17,152 nucleotides of DNA from JBGSON01 sp041739085 (GTDB lineage: Bacteria; Patescibacteriota; Gracilibacteria; CAIRYL01): contig JBGSON010000017.1 in the NCBI GenBank assembly GCA_041739085.1, positions 1 to 17,152 on the forward strand, written 5' to 3'. Shown here piece by piece: positions 13,892 to 17,152 of this stretch. The position numbers were made by a program, and so were the translations under genes. The notes under the pieces were generated by a model. That model had not been told where the DNA came from and did no database searches. It saw nothing but the letters and a program-made list of their open reading frames with translations. Position 1 is the first letter of the stretch; each line of letters opens with the position of its first letter.

Positions 13892-13925
13892 CCGATGGAA
13901 AGACTCTCCCTGAGTCGTTCCATCG
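13892..13925. repeat. Direct repeat copy 2, with the better hairpin
   Basis: CGATGGAA (13893-13900) pairs with TTCCATCG (13918-13925) and GACTC with GAGTC around TCCCT, with one A-G mismatch: 13 pairs in all. The sequence matches copy 1 at 13567-13595. Confidence 0.7.
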
Positions 13926-13980
13926 TATAAGCATCTTTTCCCCATTTTTGTACCTTGTATTTTGTGCTTTGTCCTTGCCC

Positions 13981-14748
13981 TTACACTCCCACTCGCACAA
14001 ACCCCTTCACCTCCGCTCCATTCGCCTTCGCGTATGCTTCCACGGTCTTCTCCTGGTCCTTTACGAAGACCTGCTTCACGAGGGCGTTCTCCTCGCGGAA
14101 TTTCCGCTCCTTCCCGATGAGCACTTTTGCGATGATCTCGTCTGGTTTCCCTTCGTTCTTGAGCTGGGCCGTCCAGATATCCTTTTCCTTTGCCACAAGC
14201 TCGGCAGAGACTTCGTCGGGAGAAAGGACGGAAGGATTCATCGCTGTCGCGTGCATGGCGATATCCTTCGCGACATCCTCGTTTCCTCCGGTGAGAGCGA
14301 CGAGAGCTCCGACTTTCCGGTTTGAATGGAGATATCCTCCGACGACATCGCCGGCAACGACTTTCGCGTCGCCGAACGTCATATTCTCGCCAAGTTTCGT
14401 AAAGAGATCAGTCTTTCCCGCGTCAAACATTTTCTTAGCTTCATCCGGTCCGCCTTTATCCGCCGCTTCCGCGATGCTCGCGACAAACGCGAGGAAGTCA
14501 TCGCTTCTCGCGACAAAGTCCGTTTCACAGCGGACGCTCGCGATCGCTTTCCCGAAAATGGCGACAGCGCCCTGGCTTGTCATCCTGTCGCTCTTCATAT
14601 CGGCCTTCGCCGCACCCTGTTTTCTCAGTATCTCAACAGCTTTTTCCATATCGCCCCCGGATTCTTCGAGAGCTTTCTTGCAGGCCATCATCGGCACGCC
14701 TGTTGATTCGCGAAGCGACATGACTTGTTGTGCGGATATTTCAGTCAT
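13981..14748 (-). CDS. tsf: Elongation factor Ts
   Basis: EF-Ts is the guanine-nucleotide exchange factor that recycles EF-Tu-GDP to EF-Tu-GTP in the cytoplasm. The protein has 255 residues from the chosen start. Residues 1-45 (ISAQQVMSLRESTGVPMMAC, then KKALEESGGDMEKAVEILRK) are the UBA-like N-terminal domain that binds EF-Tu. TDFVA (76-80) is the conserved core motif; the residue-80s SDDF replaces the usual NEEF-type sequence. The C-terminus LVKQVFVKDQEKTVEAYAK, then GFVRVGV, matches the family end. I chose ATG at 14746-14748 because the family begins here; a longer reading from a TTG at 14805 adds 19 residues translated from a repeat array. No Shine-Dalgarno is visible. The gene ends in TAA. 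It is the last gene of the rpsB operon. Confidence 0.95.
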   Translation of the reverse strand: MTEISAQQVMSLRESTGVPMMACKKALEESGGDMEKAVEILRKQGAAKADMKSDRMTSQGAVAIFGKAIASVRCETDFVARSDDFLAFVASIAEAADKGGPDEAKKMFDAGKTDLFTKLGENMTFGDAKVVAGDVVGGYLHSNRKVGALVALTGGNEDVAKDIAMHATAMNPSVLSPDEVSAELVAKEKDIWTAQLKNEGKPDEIIAKVLIGKERKFREENALVKQVFVKDQEKTVEAYAKANGAEVKGFVRVGV

Positions 14749-14756
14749 ATGTAAGT

Positions 14757-14890
14757 TTTTAAAAGTTGAAAAGTTAAAAAGTTTATAAAAGTTCGCAAAC
14801 ATCAAGCGATTCTTCTTTTGTACTTTGTGCTTTGTGTTTTTTCTTCTCTCTATCCCATTTTTGTACTTTGTATTTTGTACTTTGTGCTTC
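14757..14890. repeat. AAAGTT and TTTGTACTTTGTGCTTTG word arrays between tsf and its upstream neighbour
   Basis: Bases 14757-14796 repeat AAAAGTT/TTAAAAAGTT words just upstream of tsf. Bases 14815-14890 repeat TTTGTACTTTG, TTTGTGCTTTG and TTTGTATTTTG after the stop of the DUF4870-like gene. The same two vocabularies recur in other gaps (11984-12042; about 12200-12240; 13945-13982). Confidence 0.7.
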
Positions 14891-15898
14891 TTAGAAGTTG
14901 ATCTTCCTCGAAATCTTATACACCCCCGGCACTTTCCAGTATTTCCCCTGATACGCTGAGAACGCGGCGTAGCCGAGGACTCCGATATAGATGATCTTGA
15001 GGAAGAATCCGAATCCGGGTGCTATCCAATTCACGAGCGATCCGACGGTGAAATCAAAGACGGTGAGGAGGATTGCCATGACGAGCCCCTGTTTCGCGTG
15101 GAACTGAACAAAAATACTGTCTTTCTTGAGAAAGAGAGGGATGATGCAGAATATCCAGCCATATCCGAGAGCTCCAAAGAGTCTTTCATCATCGACTACG
15201 GGATCGGTCGGCGGGATAAAATCATCCACCTCTGCCGGCTTCTTGGGAGCAGGAGGTGTTCCGACAGCTGGCTGAGGTGACTCAACGGGAATGGGAGCGG
15301 CCGCCGGAGCGGGTTGGACTTCAGGAACGGGGATCTCTTCCGGTTGAGAAGCAGTCTGAACAGGGGAAGAGGATTCCTCTGCCCCAAATAGCTGTTCCGC
15401 GGGTTCGTCAGCGGCCTGTGGCGGAGCTTCTGTTTCCGGAGTCGTCACTTCAGGGGCGGGAGTCTCAACAACCTGAGGTTGAGGAGCTGCTGCTGGAACC
15501 GCGGGCGGCGCTGCAACTGGAGGAGCAGGCTGGGGAGCAGCTGCCGGCTGAGAAGCGATCCGTGCCTTTTCCTGAGTTTTCTCCTCTGCTCTTTTCTTCT
15601 GCTTCTTTAGGAATCCTTCAAAAACACCCGTGAATTTTTCACCCAATTTTTCTGCGACGCTCTTTTTCTTATCGTTTCCTGCCGGACTTTCTGATTCGAG
15701 CTTTGTGAGCAGGTTCTTCGCTTCGTGATCGGGGAAGAATTCGAGAATGATCTTGCATCCCCTCTTCGCTTCGTCCCCCTTCCCCGCGAGATTCCATTCG
15801 CGCACTTTTTCCCATGCCTGATCGAGCGTCATGCCGTTCTCGCGGCGAAATCTCTGTTCCGCGGTTTCCGGTGATTTTGCGTTGTCGTCGCCTGCCAT
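14891..15898 (-). CDS. DUF4870-like membrane protein with TPR-like N-terminus and Pro/Ala linker
   Basis: The protein has 335 residues from the chosen start. Residues 1-65 (LDQAWEKVREWNLAGKGDEA, then KRGCKIILEFFPDHEAKNL) are helical and resemble one or two TPR-type repeats. Residues 66-112 are Lys/Glu-rich. Residues 115-245 are a long Pro/Ala/Glu linker (PAAAPQPAPPVAAPP), surely disordered. Residues 250-335 form a membrane domain with three hydrophobic helices: FGALGYGWIFCIIPLFL, then KKDSIFVQFHAKQGLVMAIL with the typical 'FHAKQG', which fits the DUF4870/Tic20-like group of small integral membrane proteins of unknown function. It lies between rpsB and tsf on the same strand, spaced 98 and 142 bases. 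ATG at 15896-15898 is chosen because AGGT lies just upstream; a GTG at 15943 would add 15 residues, starting inside a repeat array. A role linked to translation is not implied by its sequence. Confidence 0.75.
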   Translation of the reverse strand: MAGDDNAKSPETAEQRFRRENGMTLDQAWEKVREWNLAGKGDEAKRGCKIILEFFPDHEAKNLLTKLESESPAGNDKKKSVAEKLGEKFTGVFEGFLKKQKKRAEEKTQEKARIASQPAAAPQPAPPVAAPPAVPAAAPQPQVVETPAPEVTTPETEAPPQAADEPAEQLFGAEESSSPVQTASQPEEIPVPEVQPAPAAAPIPVESPQPAVGTPPAPKKPAEVDDFIPPTDPVVDDERLFGALGYGWIFCIIPLFLKKDSIFVQFHAKQGLVMAILLTVFDFTVGSLVNWIAPGFGFFLKIIYIGVLGYAAFSAYQGKYWKVPGVYKISRKINF

Positions 15899-15930
15899 AT
15901 GACCTGAAATTAAAGATATTTCCCTCCTTA

Positions 15931-15988
15931 CCCGCTTGAACACTTGTTAGCTTGCCCGCTTGAACACTTGCTTGCTTGTTCGCTAGAT
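15931..15988. repeat. GCTTGAACACTTG / CTTGCTTGTTCGC word array
   Basis: CCCGCTTGAACACTTG occurs twice (15931-15946 and 15957-15972), joined by TTAGCTTG and followed by CTTGCTTGTTCGC. It fills the gap after rpsB. Closely related words occur at 12122-12200. Confidence 0.7.
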
Positions 15989-15996
15989 CCTCCTTC

Positions 15997-16785
15997 TTAC
16001 TCTTTCTCCAGCTCTTTCATCTTCATCTTCTCAGCGATCTCGGATTTTTCGCCTCCGGTCTCTTCCTCACCCGGTGCTTTCTCTTCCTCGGGCTTCTTCC
16101 CCGGCGCTTTCTTTTTTCCGCTTCTCACGACATCAAAGACGAAAGAGAGAAGGTAGGTGAGCGAGGATATCGCGTCATCGTTCGCGGGGATGAGGTAATC
16201 GTAGAAATCCGGATCGACATTCGTATCCCCGAAACCGACGACCGGGATCCCGAGCATTTTTGCTTCCTTGAGAGCGCAAAAATCTCTCTTCCCGTCGACG
16301 ACAAAAACGAGATCGGGCTTCCGGTACATATCCGCGATGCCTCCAAATGCCTGTTCGAGCTTGTTCTTCTCACGGATCATGAACGATTTCTCCTTCTTGC
16401 TGAACTTGTCGATCTCTCCGGTCTGGATCATTTCCCGCATGGATTTCAAATACTTGATCCGGCTCCGGATCGTGGAGAAGTTCGTGAGCATGCCTCCGAT
16501 CCACTTATTGACGACGATGGGATGTCCCGTCTCGGCGCTCAGCTCCTCGAAGAGGAGTTTTGTCTGCGGTTTTGTCGAGACAAAAAGGATCGAGTGGTTT
16601 TTCTCGACATGCGTTTTGAGGAACTCAAGGGCTTCCTCAAGGCGTTTCTTCGTCTGATGGAGATCTATAATATGGATCCCCTCTTTGCTTCCGTAGATAT
16701 ACTCTTTCATCTTCGGATTCCAGCGGGGGGTCTTGTGACCAAAATGGACGGCGTTCTGCGCCATCTCGACGAGTGAAATGTTCAT
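15997..16785 (-). CDS. rpsB: 30S ribosomal protein S2
   Basis: S2 is a small-subunit protein bound late in assembly near the head-platform junction, close to S1 where S1 is present. The 262-residue sequence shows family signatures in order: MAQNAVHFGHKTPRWNPKMK (8-27), YIYGSKEGIHIIDLHQT (29-45), FVSTKPQ (68-74), NKWIGGMLTNFSTI (93-106), DLVFVVDGKRDFCALKEA (158-175), GIPVVGFGDTNVDPD (179-193) and IPANDDAISS (199-208), followed by a helix. Residues about 222-262 are a charged tail rich in Lys, Glu, Pro and Gly (KKKAPGKKPEEEKAPGEEE), variable in the family. ATG at 16783-16785 fits the family start; no Shine-Dalgarno precedes it. It is the first gene of the operon with the DUF4870-like gene and tsf, read from the promoter at 16931-16959. 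It ends in TAA. Confidence 0.97.
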   Translation of the reverse strand: MNISLVEMAQNAVHFGHKTPRWNPKMKEYIYGSKEGIHIIDLHQTKKRLEEALEFLKTHVEKNHSILFVSTKPQTKLLFEELSAETGHPIVVNKWIGGMLTNFSTIRSRIKYLKSMREMIQTGEIDKFSKKEKSFMIREKNKLEQAFGGIADMYRKPDLVFVVDGKRDFCALKEAKMLGIPVVGFGDTNVDPDFYDYLIPANDDAISSLTYLLSFVFDVVRSGKKKAPGKKPEEEKAPGEEETGGEKSEIAEKMKMKELEKE

Positions 16786-16930
16786 GGGTACCGGTGGATA
16801 AAATCCTTAAAAAATTGCGCGGGAGAGTCCGTCTCTTCATTCCGTTGACCTTTTCCATGGCTTAATCAGGAGTGGTTTCCAGGGGAAAGGCAGGATGGGA
16901 ATGATCAGGAATCTCCGGTTGTTGCCGGGA

Positions 16931-16959
16931 TATTGTAGGGGAAGACCGAGATGGGGTCA
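16931..16959 (-). promoter_or_regulatory. Sigma-70-type promoter of the rpsB operon
   Basis: On the minus strand TTGACC (16954-16959) and TACAAT (16931-16936) match the -35 and -10 consensus at five of six positions each, with the ideal 17-base spacing. This is the best promoter match in the window, as suits a ribosomal operon. Confidence 0.8.
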
Positions 16960-17011
16960 AGGAAGACTGAATCGGGCTTTGTTTGAAAAACTGACATATG
17001 AATTACTTCGC

Positions 17012-17104
17012 CCCCTGCTTCCTACTTCCTAATTCTTACTTCCTACTTCCCAATCCTCCTCATCGCCACTTTTCAGAATTAGGAATTGGGAAATAGGAAT
17101 TAGT
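17012..17104. repeat. TTCCTACTTCCTAATTC word array with inverted counterpart
   Basis: Bases 17018-17058 repeat CTTCCTA(C/A)TTC words. Bases 17077-17104 carry the complementary words GAATTAGGAATTGGGAAATA, so the two halves can pair imperfectly over about 25 bases. Confidence 0.6.
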
Positions 17105-17152
17105 GTTGGATTTGATACTTGTCTTCCTAATGCCTAATTGCGTGGGAAGGCA

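Larger units (their letters stand above)
13488..13980. other. Hairpin-rich 493-base spacer between convergent genes
   Basis: The spacer contains the terminator above, five further distinct stem-loops (listed separately), a direct repeat, and a TTTTGTACCTTG word array (about 13945-13982) next to the end of tsf. No coding region is supported. Confidence 0.65.
16786..17152. other. rpsB leader, promoter and upstream spacer
   Basis: The leader between the predicted start (about 16924) and rpsB is near 140 nt long, unusually long for this window. It contains CCGG-CAACAA-CCGG and GGAT-TTT-ATCC (minus strand) as small hairpins, the latter just before the rpsB start. An S2-sensing autoregulatory leader is possible, since rpsB leaders of this kind are known in several bacterial groups, but I see no match to a specific motif. 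Upstream of the promoter lies a TTCCTA word array. No gene is seen. Confidence 0.5.

Noticed and set aside
13955..14788. 277-codon plus-strand open frame
   Set aside because: It lies antisense to tsf, is rich in Ser/Phe/Pro from complementing EF-Ts codons, and has no domain. The EF-Ts reading is certain.
14749..14805. Longer EF-Ts start at TTG 14805
   Set aside because: The extra 19 residues come from the AAAGTT repeat array and are absent from the family, which begins at the internal ATG.
15899..15943. Longer start (GTG 15943) for the DUF4870-like protein
   Set aside because: The extension starts in the CTTGAACACTTG array; the ATG at 15898 has a nearer AGGT. The longer form is not excluded with certainty.
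12122..15988. CRISPR-like repeats
   Set aside because: Repeated words are 8-16 bases, degenerate and contiguous; there are no regular unique spacers and no cas genes.
15976..16776. 266-codon plus-strand open frame
   Set aside because: Antisense to rpsB, whose family motifs are unmistakable.

Overview
The window looks like a chromosomal stretch of a small-genome bacterium, most plausibly a member of the Candidate Phyla Radiation (Patescibacteria), perhaps close to Peregrinibacteria. That placement is inference from gene style: a calcium-binding thrombospondin-3 (TSP3) surface protein, acidic low-homology lipoproteins, a tailed ribosomal protein S2, moderate GC and few Shine-Dalgarno sequences. 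No rRNA or marker set is present to prove it. UGA acts as a normal stop in three genes (YtxH-like, both PP2C genes), so translation table 11 fits and the UGA=Gly code of Gracilibacteria/Absconditabacteria does not.

Layout from left to right. 1-1943 (minus): 5' part of a secreted Asp- and Cys-rich protein with TSP3-type calcium-binding repeats; it runs off the left edge. 2150-4302 (minus): a two-gene unit of an acidic lipoprotein followed by a small membrane-anchored YtxH-like protein. 4549-5547 (plus): glyceraldehyde-3-phosphate dehydrogenase, divergent from the lipoprotein. 5570-8980 (minus): two tandem PP2C-family phosphatases, the upstream one with a very large insert inside the catalytic fold. 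8981-9770: an AT-rich spacer. 9771-11936 (minus): a PcrA/UvrD helicase starting at TTG. 11937-12605: a repeat-rich spacer holding a 135-nt near-palindrome. 12606-13487 (plus): a membrane protein with a cadherin-like domain between Pro-Thr linkers, ending in a strong hairpin terminator. 13488-13980: a cluster of hairpin repeats. 13981-16785 (minus): a translation operon, rpsB - DUF4870-like membrane protein - tsf, driven by a clear sigma-70-type promoter at 16931-16959.

Housekeeping functions (glycolysis, DNA repair, translation) alternate with accessory cell-surface and signalling genes. The most unusual features are the paired PP2C phosphatases with no kinase in view, the foreign membrane gene inside the rpsB-tsf unit, the long palindrome at 12408-12542, the hairpin cluster at 13567-13925, and degenerate short-word arrays that fill several intergenic gaps. 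I found no CRISPR array, tRNA, rRNA, transposase or defence system, and no strong case for a completely new multi-gene system.
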